From contig NZ_OZ156465.1 in NCBI RefSeq assembly GCF_964212655.1, forward strand, positions 3,038,001 to 3,102,000: 64,000 nucleotides of DNA. The letters are read 5' to 3'. This DNA is from Candidatus Thiodiazotropha sp. LNASS1. GTDB lineage: Bacteria; Pseudomonadota; Gammaproteobacteria; Chromatiales; Chromatiaceae. Below the pieces are notes generated by a model, which saw nothing but the letters and a program-made list of their open reading frames with translations, ran no database searches and was not told the origin of the DNA. Shown one piece after another: positions 41,101 to 49,064 of the stretch; within the stretch, counting starts at the first letter, position 1, and every line of letters begins with the position of its first letter. Both the position numbers and the translations under genes were made by a program.

Positions 41101-42862
41101 CGAAAACAAGTTGATTGAAGACCAGCTGGAACAGAATCGCCAGCAGCTCAGTACGATACTTGATACGGTCAAGGAGGCGGTCGCGCTTTGGGATGACCGC
41201 GCGAGACTGCGATATGCCAATAGCGGTTTTTTCTCTTTACTGAAGCTGCCCATCGAACTGTGGGGCAGAGAGGCGAGTGTCGGCAAGGCTATCGGTGATT
41301 TGGTCCCGCAGGCCTCACCGTTGAAAAATATCGAACCACTACTGGCCCGTTTATTGTCTCGAGGGGAGTCGATTGAAAATCTTCCCATAGAGATTGAGAG
41401 AAAAGAGCGGGAACCCATATGGATCGGACTGACGATACATGCGCTTTATGATAGAGGTACTGGTCGAATCACAGGCGCAGTCTCGACCATGTCTGATATC
41501 ACCGAGCAGAAGAGTCATGAGCATCGTCTGGAGCAGCTGGCCCATTTTGATAATCTTACGCGGCTGCCCAACCGCCTGCTGGCTATTGATCGTCTGCGAC
41601 AGATGACTGCAAGAGCGCGGCGCACCGGTGAACTGATGGCGGTTTGTTATCTCGATCTGGATGGGTTCAAGGCTGTAAACGATAAATTTGGGCATGAGGC
41701 GGGTGATGAACTGTTAAGAGAAACGGCTCAACGGCTGGCCTTATGTGTACGCAACGGAGATACGGTAGCCCGTTTGGGTGGTGACGAGTTCCTGATTCTA
41801 TTGGCCGACCTGAAGGATCAGCAGGAGAGTCAGCTCATTCTCAAGCGTATTCTGGAGATGGCGACAAAACCCTACACGGTAGCCGAACATGTTCTATCGA
41901 CAGTCACCGCCAGCATCGGTGTCACCCTGTTTCCCAATGATAATTCGGAACCTGATAAGTTGATTCGACATGCAGACCAGGCGATGTATATGGCAAAGGA
42001 GTTGGGTAAGAACTGCTACAAGTTCTTCAACAAGGATTTCGAACAGCGGGTCCGGGCGCAGGAGGAGACACTGGGTGAAATCATCAAAGCCATGGATAGC
42101 GATCAACTCATCGTCTACTACCAACCGGTGCTTGATTGTCGGGCAGGCCGAGTTATTGCCGCAGAGGCATTGATACGTTGGGACCATCCCATATTGGGCC
42201 TGCTTGAGCCGGCAGAATTTCTGCCGTTGATCAATAAGAGTGAAGTGATGCAGTCGCTCACAGAGCAAGTCATCGATCAGGCGGTCTTACTGATCGAGAA
42301 CATGCATAGCAAGGGTTCGACGTTCTCAATCGGTATCAATATCTTTCCGGAGCAATGCTTCGATCCGGTATTTTTCAAAAGGCTGCAAAATCGTGTAATG
42401 AAATTGGATCAGCATCAACGTTCACTTTTGCAGCTGGAGATTTCCGAGCGGGTCGTCACATCCCATTTCACCCAGACGGAACGGTTTATCGGCGATTGTC
42501 TCGAAATGGGCATCGAATGTGTGCTCGACGACTTCGGTGTCGGCGATACCTCGATCCAGCAGCTTTCTCGGCTGCCGGTCAGAGCGATCAAGGTGGATCG
42601 TACCCTGACCCAGAAAATGCTTGCCGACGAGCACCAATATGCGTTAATCAAAACCATGTTGAATATGGCCAATGCCTTCAATCGCATGGTGATCGTACAG
42701 GGGGTCGAAGAGGAGCGACAGATGGCCACACTACTGTCGTTGGGTTGCAGCCGCATGCAGGGATTTCTTTTTTCAGAAGCGATGTCATCAGAGGATTTCA
42801 CTCACTGGCTGGCTTTGACAATGGAATCAAAAGATTGGATACGACGCTTCGTAATGACATAG
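38123..42862 (+). CDS. Membrane PAS/GAF protein with GGDEF and EAL domains
   Basis: 1579-residue c-di-GMP signalling protein. Seen: a signal-anchor (ILLLLFCSVLAG), a short periplasmic part of about 85 residues, a membrane span at about 115-135, then PAS, PAS, GAF, PAS, PAS, GAF, PAS. GGDEF follows (ARLGGDEFLILLADL, intact), then EAL (AAEALIRWDHP, DDFGVGDT, intact), so it may both make and break c-di-GMP. Start: ATG at 38123 directly before the anchor; TTG at 38093 is also in frame. It is inserted between the two halves of the phenol pathway, 12 bases before the hemerythrin gene. Confidence 0.9.
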   Translation: MNFKAPGQFLVGILLLLFCSVLAGEVPISEKQIHLLYSDHPGFPTPPADNALDYVIGLGAYRVTEAPKVLLDVNDVKHALMLEDRPHNTGVAEALSFSNTIDFGNPYRTYFLYTLIGLGALLVLVSILFPLVRKYRQLNRAIIKREQQYRTIVENSHDGILQIDGEGNTTFVNHTLADMFGYKTDEMMGRSFYDFMDQEAIEIARENLQRRQRGIAESHDFRFRHKKGHDIWTRMNTGPIKDRDGRVIGALAMVSDITETRKERIQLKESEENFRQLTHAIREVFWLGSPDWQEVYYVSPGYELMWGRSCQSLYDNAASWVEALPREDLERVERFLAEHLQQPWEELHFPEYRVIRPNGEICWVDAKAFAIHDESGKPYRVAGIAEDITQRKNNEFKLNHRLELEKMIAKQASILLDTSIDELDQRLASLLKEIGQFSKSERAYLYQVDSDLATMSNTHEWCAEGVAVQTGKLQKLPLSDFDYMLEQFSQDRPLFVESLDDLTVEAGEFRQHLAEQGIKSLLAMPIRIDQALIGFIGFNTVTVSSTWQQEDILLLHTFSDVLASAIRRQRTETALRDSRRTMRVLLDNLPGAAYRCKRDQYWSMIFISDGITEITGYKPSELINDQLLSYADVIHPKDRGIVSKQIAAAIDKGVTFEIEYRIFDRWQRERWMWERGAQVESKDGTPLLEGFISDITDRKQVESALQASEDYQRLIMNSTAEGIFSLDEHGLCSSVNQAALAQLGYGSEQELIGQPMHQLIHHSHADGSDYPSEQCPIYKAFNRGEQIHVDSEVFWRKDGTSIPAEYWSYPLIKQGKIRGAVVTFIDITERKFNEEVMESRVKLHEYAQGHTANELLVFALDVACEKTDSKIGFYHFLEDDQKTLTLQAWSSETTESFCQAAGEGLHYDVDEAGVWADAVRERHPVIHNDYASLPHRRGLPDGHAEVTCELCVPVFRGDKIVAIMGVGNRARQNYDRHDVEKVSRIAELAWDIVENKLIEDQLEQNRQQLSTILDTVKEAVALWDDRARLRYANSGFFSLLKLPIELWGREASVGKAIGDLVPQASPLKNIEPLLARLLSRGESIENLPIEIERKEREPIWIGLTIHALYDRGTGRITGAVSTMSDITEQKSHEHRLEQLAHFDNLTRLPNRLLAIDRLRQMTARARRTGELMAVCYLDLDGFKAVNDKFGHEAGDELLRETAQRLALCVRNGDTVARLGGDEFLILLADLKDQQESQLILKRILEMATKPYTVAEHVLSTVTASIGVTLFPNDNSEPDKLIRHADQAMYMAKELGKNCYKFFNKDFEQRVRAQEETLGEIIKAMDSDQLIVYYQPVLDCRAGRVIAAEALIRWDHPILGLLEPAEFLPLINKSEVMQSLTEQVIDQAVLLIENMHSKGSTFSIGINIFPEQCFDPVFFKRLQNRVMKLDQHQRSLLQLEISERVVTSHFTQTERFIGDCLEMGIECVLDDFGVGDTSIQQLSRLPVRAIKVDRTLTQKMLADEHQYALIKTMLNMANAFNRMVIVQGVEEERQMATLLSLGCSRMQGFLFSEAMSSEDFTHWLALTMESKDWIRRFVMT

Positions 42863-42873
42863 AGGATAGGTGA

Positions 42874-43338
42874 ATGTCTGAAACGAAATACAAATATGAG
42901 CCCTTTGTCTGGAGTGATTGGATGTCTACCGGGGTTGAGGTGATCGATACCCAGCATCAGAATCTGTTGAATATGGTGAATGACGCCTACAACAGCATCA
43001 CCGAGACGACCAGCCCCATGACCTTTCAAAGGATTACCAAGGAACTGCTGAGCTACGCCATCTATCACTTCCAGACAGAAGAGTCATTGATGAAGGAGTA
43101 TGATTATTTTGGCGAACGATCGGAGGATGCGGCACAGCATATCAAAGAGCATCGTGATTTTTCGGCAAAAATAGTCGCCGTAAGAAAGACATTCAATTCC
43201 GGCGATCGGGATCAGATCATTCCAGTACTGGAATTTCTGCAAACCTGGATTGCCAGCCATACCCAGAAAGTGGATATAAAATTGGGGGCATTCATTCAGG
43301 CAAAGGAGGCGGAGAGGCCGTCATCAAATACAGATTGA
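42874..43338 (+). CDS. Bacteriohemerythrin
   Basis: 154-residue four-helix O2-binding di-iron protein. All ligands are in place: His28, His65, Glu69, His89, His93, His129 and Asp134 (motifs DTQHQNLL, YHFQTEESL, HIKEHRDF, SHTQKVD). It probably stores or delivers oxygen or reports oxygen level. Cotranscribed with the c-di-GMP protein in front of it. The phenol hydroxylase and catechol dioxygenase both need O2, so a supply or sensing role in this locus is plausible (inference). Confidence 0.94.
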   Translation: MSETKYKYEPFVWSDWMSTGVEVIDTQHQNLLNMVNDAYNSITETTSPMTFQRITKELLSYAIYHFQTEESLMKEYDYFGERSEDAAQHIKEHRDFSAKIVAVRKTFNSGDRDQIIPVLEFLQTWIASHTQKVDIKLGAFIQAKEAERPSSNTD

Positions 43339-43376
43339 TTCGCGCGCCAAGTTTCTTTGCCTGTCAGAAAACATTT

Positions 43377-44081
43377 TTATGCAATCTCCTGTTCTCTGTG
43401 TGCCTCTTCCCGCAGCACTTTCAGCGTGATTTCAGCCGTTCTCATGATGTGTTGCTCGATCGCATCACAGGCTCGCTTGCCATCCCTGGCCAAAGCCGCG
43501 TTACGCAGCTCTTTATGTTCCTGGTGCAGGTCACGGGGAATCTCGGTGCTCAGGGCAATGTTTCTGTAGCGTTTGTGTTGATCGTAGAGAATGCCATAGA
43601 AGCGGCGCAGCCATTTTGAACTGCAGCCGGCGATCAGCGCTTCGTGAAAATCATGATTGCGGATCTCCCATTCGGCAGGGTCCCTTTCCTCCGATTCTTC
43701 AACCTTTTCCAGCTGATAGAAGGCGGCGACAATTCGAGATTCCCAGGCATCATCACCCTGCTCAATGCTCTGACAGAGTGCCTGCTTCTCAAGCAGGATT
43801 CGCAGTTGTGTTATGTCTGCCAGATCCGCTTCGGACATCGGGGCGACGCGAAAACCGCGCTGCCCTTCCGCAGTAACGAAGCCATCCGCTGTGAGTCGGC
43901 TCAAGGCCTCGCGTAGGGGGCTTGCGCCGACACCGTATGCAGTGCGCAGGTGTTCAATGCGCAGTTTCTCGTCCGGCTGCAATTCACCATGAATGATATC
44001 TGACCTGAGCTGCAGATAGGCCTGGTCGGACAGTGTCTTGGCTCCGTTCGGTTCAGCTTGTTCGTTGTAAGTTCTTGCCAT
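43377..44081 (-). CDS. GntR-family (FCD-type) transcriptional regulator
   Basis: 234-residue regulator: N-terminal winged helix-turn-helix with LSDQAYLQLRSDIIHGEL and GVGASPLREALSRLTADGFV, then an all-helical FCD domain with NHDFHEALIAG and the His-rich HQEHKELRNAAL segment that binds metal and ligand in the family. It is divergent from the lower phenol operon and convergent with hemerythrin. A cluster of TATCGATA sequences in the 191-base divergent region is the natural operator candidate. Its ligand may be a pathway intermediate; unproven. Confidence 0.92.
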   Translation of the reverse strand: MARTYNEQAEPNGAKTLSDQAYLQLRSDIIHGELQPDEKLRIEHLRTAYGVGASPLREALSRLTADGFVTAEGQRGFRVAPMSEADLADITQLRILLEKQALCQSIEQGDDAWESRIVAAFYQLEKVEESEERDPAEWEIRNHDFHEALIAGCSSKWLRRFYGILYDQHKRYRNIALSTEIPRDLHQEHKELRNAALARDGKRACDAIEQHIMRTAEITLKVLREEAHREQEIA

Positions 44082-44161
44082 AACTGTGTTTTTCCATCTG
44101 ATGACCTGAATGATATCTGCTCTTTACCCTACCTGCTATGTAGGATGCATGACACTGACTT

Positions 44162-44256
44162 TTGTCAATATTTTAGTCGAACATAATAAATTTACAAAAA
44201 TATCGATAATATTCTTGCAAATCGATAAAATATCGCTATTCTTTTGTTTATCGATA
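44162..44256 (+). promoter_or_regulatory. Promoter region of the lower phenol operon with TATCGATA sites
   Basis: A possible -35 TTGTCA (44162-44167) and weak -10 TAATAA (44184-44189), 16 bases apart. Downstream are TATCGATA (44201-44208), ATCGATA (44221-44227) and TATCGATA (44249-44256), the last touching the ribosome-binding site. Sites after the start point fit repression by the adjacent GntR protein. No sigma-54 element is visible here. Confidence 0.6.
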
Positions 44257-44272
44257 TTTTGGAGCGATGAAT

Positions 44273-45331
44273 ATGGCATACCAACTCACCATCGAGCCAA
44301 CCGGCGACGAGGTAGAGGTCGATGAGGGTCAAAATATCCTCGATGCATGTCTGCGCGCCGGTATTTGGATGCCTCATGCCTGTTGCCACGGGCTATGCGG
44401 CAGCTGCAAGGTCGAGGTGCTTGAAGGAGACGTGGATGTGGGAGACGCTTCAAGCTTCGCTCTGATGGATATGGAGCGTGAGGAAGGAAAGGTTTTGGCC
44501 TGTTGCGCCACCCTGGATACGGATACGGTGATCGAGGCGGATATCGACGAAGATCCCGATGCAAGGATCATCCCCGTGAAAGACTTTGAGGCTGAGATCG
44601 TCAGGCTCGAAAACCTTACCCATGATGTAAAGGGAATCTGGCTGCAGCTGGATGGCGAGAGTATCGACTTTCAGGCGGGTCAATACATCAATCTGCAGGT
44701 TCCCGGCGTCGAGGTGCCGCGCGCCTTCTCGCTGGCAAGCAAGCCGTCCGACGGCAAGCTGATCGAGCTGCATATCCGCCTGGTGCCGGACGGTGAGGCA
44801 ACACCGATTATCCACAATGATCTGAAGGTGGGCGACAGACTCGGTTTTACCGGACCCTATGGCCGTTTCTTCGTGCGCAAGTCCCGTAACGAGCCGATGA
44901 TATTCATCGCCGGCGGTACCGGACTCTCGAGTCCCAAGTCGATGATTCTCGACCTGCTGGAATCCGGTTGCACGACACAGATCACTCTTTTTCATGGCGT
45001 CAGGGCAAAACGGGATCTCTACGATGACGAGCTGTTCAACACCCTGGCGGATCAACATCAGAATTTTACCTACTACCCTGTGCTTTCACAGATGGAAGCG
45101 GGTGACGACTGGAGCGGTGAGACCGGTTTCGTACACGAAGCGGCTCAACACCATTTCGGTAATGGCTTCAGCGGCAATACCGCCTACCTGTGCGGGCCTC
45201 CGGTGATGATCGAAGCCGCGATACGCGCCCTCATGCAGGGCCGTCTGTTTGAGAACGACATCTTCACCGAGCGCTTTCTCACCAAAGACGAAGAGAACCG
45301 TAAGCGCAGTCCGGTATTCAAGAGGCTCTGA
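44273..45331 (+). CDS. dmpP: Phenol hydroxylase P5 reductase (DmpP-like)
   Basis: 352-residue electron-transfer component. Seen: plant-type 2Fe-2S domain with Cys37, Cys42, Cys45 and Cys77, FAD-binding domain with RAFSLAS, and NAD-binding domain with FIAGGTGLSSPKSMILDLLE and YLCGPPVMI. Start: ATG at 44273 lies eight bases after GGAG; the ATG at 44267 is too close, and MAYQLTIEPTG matches the DmpP N-terminus. In known dmp operons P5 directly follows P4; here it leads the lower operon instead, 7.6 kb away from dmpO. Confidence 0.95.
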   Translation: MAYQLTIEPTGDEVEVDEGQNILDACLRAGIWMPHACCHGLCGSCKVEVLEGDVDVGDASSFALMDMEREEGKVLACCATLDTDTVIEADIDEDPDARIIPVKDFEAEIVRLENLTHDVKGIWLQLDGESIDFQAGQYINLQVPGVEVPRAFSLASKPSDGKLIELHIRLVPDGEATPIIHNDLKVGDRLGFTGPYGRFFVRKSRNEPMIFIAGGTGLSSPKSMILDLLESGCTTQITLFHGVRAKRDLYDDELFNTLADQHQNFTYYPVLSQMEAGDDWSGETGFVHEAAQHHFGNGFSGNTAYLCGPPVMIEAAIRALMQGRLFENDIFTERFLTKDEENRKRSPVFKRL

Positions 45332-45333
45332 CG

Positions 45334-45651
45334 ATGTCCACACAATACGAAATCTATGTGGAAGACAAGGATACGCGTTTTCACTGTGGCGGAGAGCAGC
45401 GCCTGCTGCACGCCATGCAGGCGCAGGGGCTCGGGTCGATACCGGTCGGCTGCAAAGGCGGTGGCTGCGGTATCTGCCGCATTCAGATCACTCAGGGCAG
45501 GTATGAGACCCGCAAAATGAGCCGTACCCATGTGACAGAAGAGGATGAGCTTCTGGGCTTCGTGCTCTCCTGTCGGGTCACCCCCAAGAGTGATCTCTCC
45601 CTTCGGTTGGCACCTAAACCGAAAGAGGGGACATCCGAGAGCGCAGCATAG
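45334..45651 (+). CDS. dmpQ: XylT/DmpQ-like 2Fe-2S ferredoxin
   Basis: 105-residue chloroplast-type ferredoxin. Seen: Cys40, Cys45, Cys48 and Cys80 around VGCKGGGCGICR and FVLSCRV. Members reactivate catechol 2,3-dioxygenase by reducing oxidised active-site iron (family knowledge), so this should serve the dioxygenase at 36766, although the two genes are in different operons. It starts two bases after the dmpP stop. Confidence 0.92.
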   Translation: MSTQYEIYVEDKDTRFHCGGEQRLLHAMQAQGLGSIPVGCKGGGCGICRIQITQGRYETRKMSRTHVTEEDELLGFVLSCRVTPKSDLSLRLAPKPKEGTSESAA

Positions 45652-45720
45652 CGCTCAGTCAAAACGGCAAGCAAGGCACAACATCAACGAAGGCGGGAGA
45701 AGTCCCGGCAGGAGGAGATC

Positions 45721-45918
45721 ATGGCAGTGGCAAGTGACGATCATACGGTTCGCTTCATACAGATAACCCTGGGTGAAGTGGGTGTCTCCAGAGACCAGCT
45801 GAGTATCGATGGCTTTACAGAGACCGACCATCAGGATAATGCCCGGCATTTTATGAAGAGCTGGAGTGATTTCGATCGCAGTAACAATACCTGGTGCACG
45901 TCAGAAGAACAGAACTGA
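45721..45918 (+). CDS. Small hypothetical protein A of the lower operon
   Basis: 65 residues, acidic, no signal peptide, membrane span or motif I recognise. Sequence marks: TVRFIQITLGEVGVSRDQL near the start, one Cys close to the C-terminus (NTWCTSEEQN) and several Trp/His/Asp. A strong AGGAGGAG site six bases upstream and a two-base gap to the next gene argue that it is translated. It is placed between the ferredoxin and the semialdehyde dehydrogenase genes, where 4-oxalocrotonate tautomerase could be expected, but it is not that family. Confidence 0.7.
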   Translation: MAVASDDHTVRFIQITLGEVGVSRDQLSIDGFTETDHQDNARHFMKSWSDFDRSNNTWCTSEEQN

Positions 45919-45920
45919 GC

Positions 45921-46118
45921 ATGCCTGAGATAACCATCAATGCAAAAGGCCCGCACTGGCGCTACGCCATGCAGACCAGTGAAGAACTGGCGGATGTGAT
46001 TGGTGTTTCCGGTGCCTTCGAGGCCGGGGATGATGCCCGCGCAGAGGCTGGTATTGCAGCATTGGGTCTTGCCGCTGAATCGATCGAAACTGCCGAAGCG
46101 AACAACGGGAAATCTTAG
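45921..46118 (+). CDS. Small hypothetical protein B of the lower operon
   Basis: 65 residues, acidic, starting MPEITINAKGPHWRYAMQ and ending in an Ala/Glu-rich helix-like part (AEAGIAALGLAAESIETAEA). Unrecognised. A Pro follows the initiator Met, as in tautomerases, but the rest does not fit that fold. Its start follows the preceding stop by two bases, with only a weak ribosome-binding site, so it is probably translated by coupling. Likely acts with protein A. Confidence 0.65.
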   Translation: MPEITINAKGPHWRYAMQTSEELADVIGVSGAFEAGDDARAEAGIAALGLAAESIETAEANNGKS

Positions 46119-46130
46119 GAAATTGGTTTA

Positions 46131-47606
46131 ATGACGGTGAACAGAATGAAAGAGGTCAAACATTTCATCAATGGAGAATTTGTCGGATCCGCTTCGGGCA
46201 AGCTGTTCGACAATATCAACCCGGCGACGGGACAGAAGATCGGTATCGTGCACGAGGCCGGGGCGCCGGAGGTGGATGCGGCGGTCAATGCGGCACGGAT
46301 GGCGCTGCAGGGTGAGTGGGGCCGCATGCCGTTGGCAGAGCGGGCCAATCTCCTGCATAAACTGGCCGATGGCATTACCGACCGATTCGATGAGTTCCTC
46401 GAGGCGGAGTGTCTCGATACGGGCAAACCGCAAAAGCTAGCCTGCCATATCGATATCCCCCGCGGGGCCGCCAACTTCAAGATCTTTGCCGATGTGGTGA
46501 AGAACGTGCCCACAGAGAGTTTCATGCTGGATACGCCGGACGGGCAGGGCGCGCTCAACTATTCACTGCGCAAGCCCAAAGGTGTGATCGCAGTGATAAG
46601 CCCATGGAATCTGCCTCTGCTGCTGATGACCTGGAAGGTCGGTCCTGCGCTCGCCTGCGGCAACGCAGTGGTGGTTAAACCCTCCGAAGAGACCCCCTTC
46701 ACCACAGCCCTGTTGGGTGAGGTGATGAACCAGGTGGGAATCCCCAAGGGGGTGTATAACGTGATACACGGTTTTGGTCCCAACTCGGCAGGTGAGTTCC
46801 TGACCCGTCATAAAGGGGTCGACGGTATCACTTTCACCGGCGAAACAGATACCGGTGCGGCCATCATGAAGGCGGCCGCCGATGATATCACCGATATCTC
46901 CTTCGAACTCGGCGGTAAGAACCCGGCACTGGTTTTCGCAGACTGCGATATGGACAAGGCGATCGAGGGCACCCTGCGTTCCGCCTTCGCCAACTGCGGT
47001 CAGGTCTGTCTCGGAACGGAAAGGATCTACGTGGAACGTACGATCTACGATGAGTTTGTGGATCGTCTGAAGACCGGCGCCGAAACCCTGAAGCTGGGGC
47101 AGTGGGATGATCCCGAGACCGACATGGGACCCCTGATCAGCCACCAGCATCGAGACAAGGTGCTCTCCTACTACCGCAAAGCGGAAGAGGAGGGGGCCAC
47201 TGTCGTCACCGGCGGCAGCACCCCCAACATGCCGGAGGTTCTGGCAGGCGGCGCCTGGGTGCAACCCACCATCTGGACCGATCTGCAGGACGATGCCTCG
47301 TGTATCAGGGAAGAGATCTTCGGTCCCTGCTGCCATATCCGCCCCTTCGACAGCGAAGAGGAGGCGATCGCCCTGGCCAACGACACCGATTACGGCCTGG
47401 CCACCGCGATCTGGACCGAGAACAGCGCACGCGCCCATCGGGTCGCGGCCCGGGTGGATGCGGGCATCGCCTGGGTCAACTCCTGGTTCCTGCGTGACCT
47501 GCGCACCCCCTTCGGCGGCGCCAAGCAGTCGGGTATCGGCCGCGAGGGAGGGGTGCACTCCCTCGAGTTCTACACCGAACTCAAGAACGTCTGTATCAAG
47601 CTTTGA
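46131..47606 (+). CDS. dmpC: 2-hydroxymuconic semialdehyde dehydrogenase
   Basis: 491-residue NAD-dependent aldehyde dehydrogenase oxidising the ring-cleavage product to 2-hydroxymuconate. Seen: KHFINGEFVGSASGKLFDNI at the N-terminus, the general-base Glu in FELGGKNP, the catalytic Cys in CGQVCLGTER, and the C-terminal WFLRDLRTPFGGAKQSGIG. Start at the ATG at 46131 (AGGA ten bases before) or 46146. It is the first lower-pathway enzyme of the operon; no hydrolase (DmpD) gene accompanies it. Confidence 0.95.
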   Translation: MTVNRMKEVKHFINGEFVGSASGKLFDNINPATGQKIGIVHEAGAPEVDAAVNAARMALQGEWGRMPLAERANLLHKLADGITDRFDEFLEAECLDTGKPQKLACHIDIPRGAANFKIFADVVKNVPTESFMLDTPDGQGALNYSLRKPKGVIAVISPWNLPLLLMTWKVGPALACGNAVVVKPSEETPFTTALLGEVMNQVGIPKGVYNVIHGFGPNSAGEFLTRHKGVDGITFTGETDTGAAIMKAAADDITDISFELGGKNPALVFADCDMDKAIEGTLRSAFANCGQVCLGTERIYVERTIYDEFVDRLKTGAETLKLGQWDDPETDMGPLISHQHRDKVLSYYRKAEEEGATVVTGGSTPNMPEVLAGGAWVQPTIWTDLQDDASCIREEIFGPCCHIRPFDSEEEAIALANDTDYGLATAIWTENSARAHRVAARVDAGIAWVNSWFLRDLRTPFGGAKQSGIGREGGVHSLEFYTELKNVCIKL

Positions 47607-47616
47607 GGAGTCATCG

Positions 47617-48405
47617 ATGCTGAACGAACAACGCATCCACGAGCTGGGGGACGAACTCTTCGATGCCCTCAGCCAGCGCCGCATGATCGATCCGCTGACG
47701 GAACGGGAAACGGATATTACCATCGAGGACGCCTACCACGTCTCACTGTGCATGGTGAACCGGCGGGTCGAGAACGGAGAATCGATCATCGGCAAGAAGA
47801 TTGGCGTCACCTCCAAGGCGGTGCAGAACATGCTCAACGTGCATCAGCCCGATTTCGGCTACCTCACCGACCGCATGGTCTACGGCAATGGCGACGCGAT
47901 GCCGATCAGCAAAGCGCTGATCCAACCGCGGGCCGAGGGCGAGATCGCCTTCATGCTGAAGCGCGACCTGATCGGTCCGGGTGTCAGCAACGCCGATGTG
48001 TTGCGCGCCACCGAGGCGGTGATCCCCTGCTTCGAAATCGTCGACTCCCGCATCCGCGACTGGCGGATCAAAATTCAGGATACGGTGGCGGATAACGCCT
48101 CCTGCGGACTATTCGTGCTGGGCGACAAGGCGGTCGATCCGCGCAAGGTCGATCTGGCCACCGCCGGCATGGTGGTGGAAAAGAACGGCGAACTGCTCTC
48201 CACCGGCGCCGGTGCCGCCGCACTGGGATCGCCGGTCAACTGCGTCGCCTGGCTGGCCAACACCCTGGGCAGCTTCGGCATCCCCCTGAAGGCGGGTGAG
48301 GTGATCCTCTCCGGCTCCCTGGTTCCCCTGGAGCCGGTGGTGGCGGGGGACTTCATGCGGGTGGAGATCGGCGGTATCGGCTCTGCCTCGGTCCGCTTCA
48401 CCTGA
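47617..48405 (+). CDS. dmpE: 2-oxopent-4-dienoate hydratase
   Basis: 262-residue FAH/MhpD-family enzyme adding water to 2-hydroxypentadienoate to give 4-hydroxy-2-oxovalerate. Seen: GKKIGVTSKAVQNMLNVHQP, ALIQPRAEGEIAFML, IVDSRIRDWRIKIQDTVADN, GEVILSGSLVPLEPV. Start: ATG at 47617 after GAGGAG with six-base spacing; the much longer open frame overlaps dmpC and is rejected. Related to, but distinct from, the decarboxylase at 51022. Confidence 0.94.
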   Translation: MLNEQRIHELGDELFDALSQRRMIDPLTERETDITIEDAYHVSLCMVNRRVENGESIIGKKIGVTSKAVQNMLNVHQPDFGYLTDRMVYGNGDAMPISKALIQPRAEGEIAFMLKRDLIGPGVSNADVLRATEAVIPCFEIVDSRIRDWRIKIQDTVADNASCGLFVLGDKAVDPRKVDLATAGMVVEKNGELLSTGAGAAALGSPVNCVAWLANTLGSFGIPLKAGEVILSGSLVPLEPVVAGDFMRVEIGGIGSASVRFT

Positions 48406-48425
48406 TCCAACAGAGGAGTTTCGCC

Positions 48426-49019
48426 ATGAGCCGACTCAGTCCTTTACCCACCGACCAGCACGCCGAGCTGGCGGAGCGCTTCGCCTTCTTTGAGAAGACC
48501 CTGGGCTTCGTACCCAACAGCCTGCTCACCATGCAGCGCAAACCGAAGCTGGTGGACGCCTTCATCCAGTTCAGCGCCGCCGTCTACGACCCGGACGGGG
48601 AGGTCGATCTCGGCTTCAAGCGACTGGTGGCCCATGTGGCCAGCAGCGCCGCCGGCTGCCAGTACTGTAAGGCGCATACGGCGGTGAGCGCCAAGCGTCA
48701 CGGTATCCCGGTAGAGAAACTCGAGGATATCTGGAACTACCGCAACAGCGAACACTACTCGGAAGCGGAACGGGTCGCCCTCGACTTCGCCCTGGCGGCG
48801 GCTTCCCAGCCCAACGACGTCACCGATCAGCTGTTCGATGCGCTGCGCCGGTACTGGAGCGAGGAGGCGGTGGTGGAGATGTTGTCGGTGATCGGCCTGT
48901 TCGGTTTCTTCAATCGCTGGAACGACAGCCTGGCCACGCCGCTGGAGGCGGAGCCGTTGCAGACGGCGCAGACCCATCTGACCCAAGGCGGCTGGCAGGC
49001 CGGCAAACATATGAGCTAG
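48426..49019 (+). CDS. AhpD-like (carboxymuconolactone decarboxylase family) protein
   Basis: 197-residue protein with the AhpD redox motif C78-Q-Y-C81 followed by His84, in an all-helical fold. Such proteins act as peroxidases or thiol reductases. It is not a standard meta-pathway enzyme, yet it lies inside the operon (21 and 46 bases from its neighbours) with the ribosome-binding site GAGGAG. Plausible role: protection from peroxides or quinones formed during phenol and catechol oxidation (inference). Confidence 0.87.
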   Translation: MSRLSPLPTDQHAELAERFAFFEKTLGFVPNSLLTMQRKPKLVDAFIQFSAAVYDPDGEVDLGFKRLVAHVASSAAGCQYCKAHTAVSAKRHGIPVEKLEDIWNYRNSEHYSEAERVALDFALAAASQPNDVTDQLFDALRRYWSEEAVVEMLSVIGLFGFFNRWNDSLATPLEAEPLQTAQTHLTQGGWQAGKHMS

Positions 49020-49064
49020 GGCGGATCAACCGACAGCCCTGTTAAATCGACGAGGATAGGAGCA

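Noticed and set aside
44082-44272. Sigma-54 promoter for the lower operon
   Set aside because: No GG-N10-GC pair at a workable place; a sigma-70-like pair fits better.
45921-46118. Small protein B as a 4-oxalocrotonate tautomerase
   Set aside because: It has Pro after Met and the right size, but the rest lacks the tautomerase strand-helix-strand pattern and its conserved residues.
46563-47723. Minus-strand ORF of 386 codons opposite dmpC
   Set aside because: Shadow of the aldehyde dehydrogenase gene.
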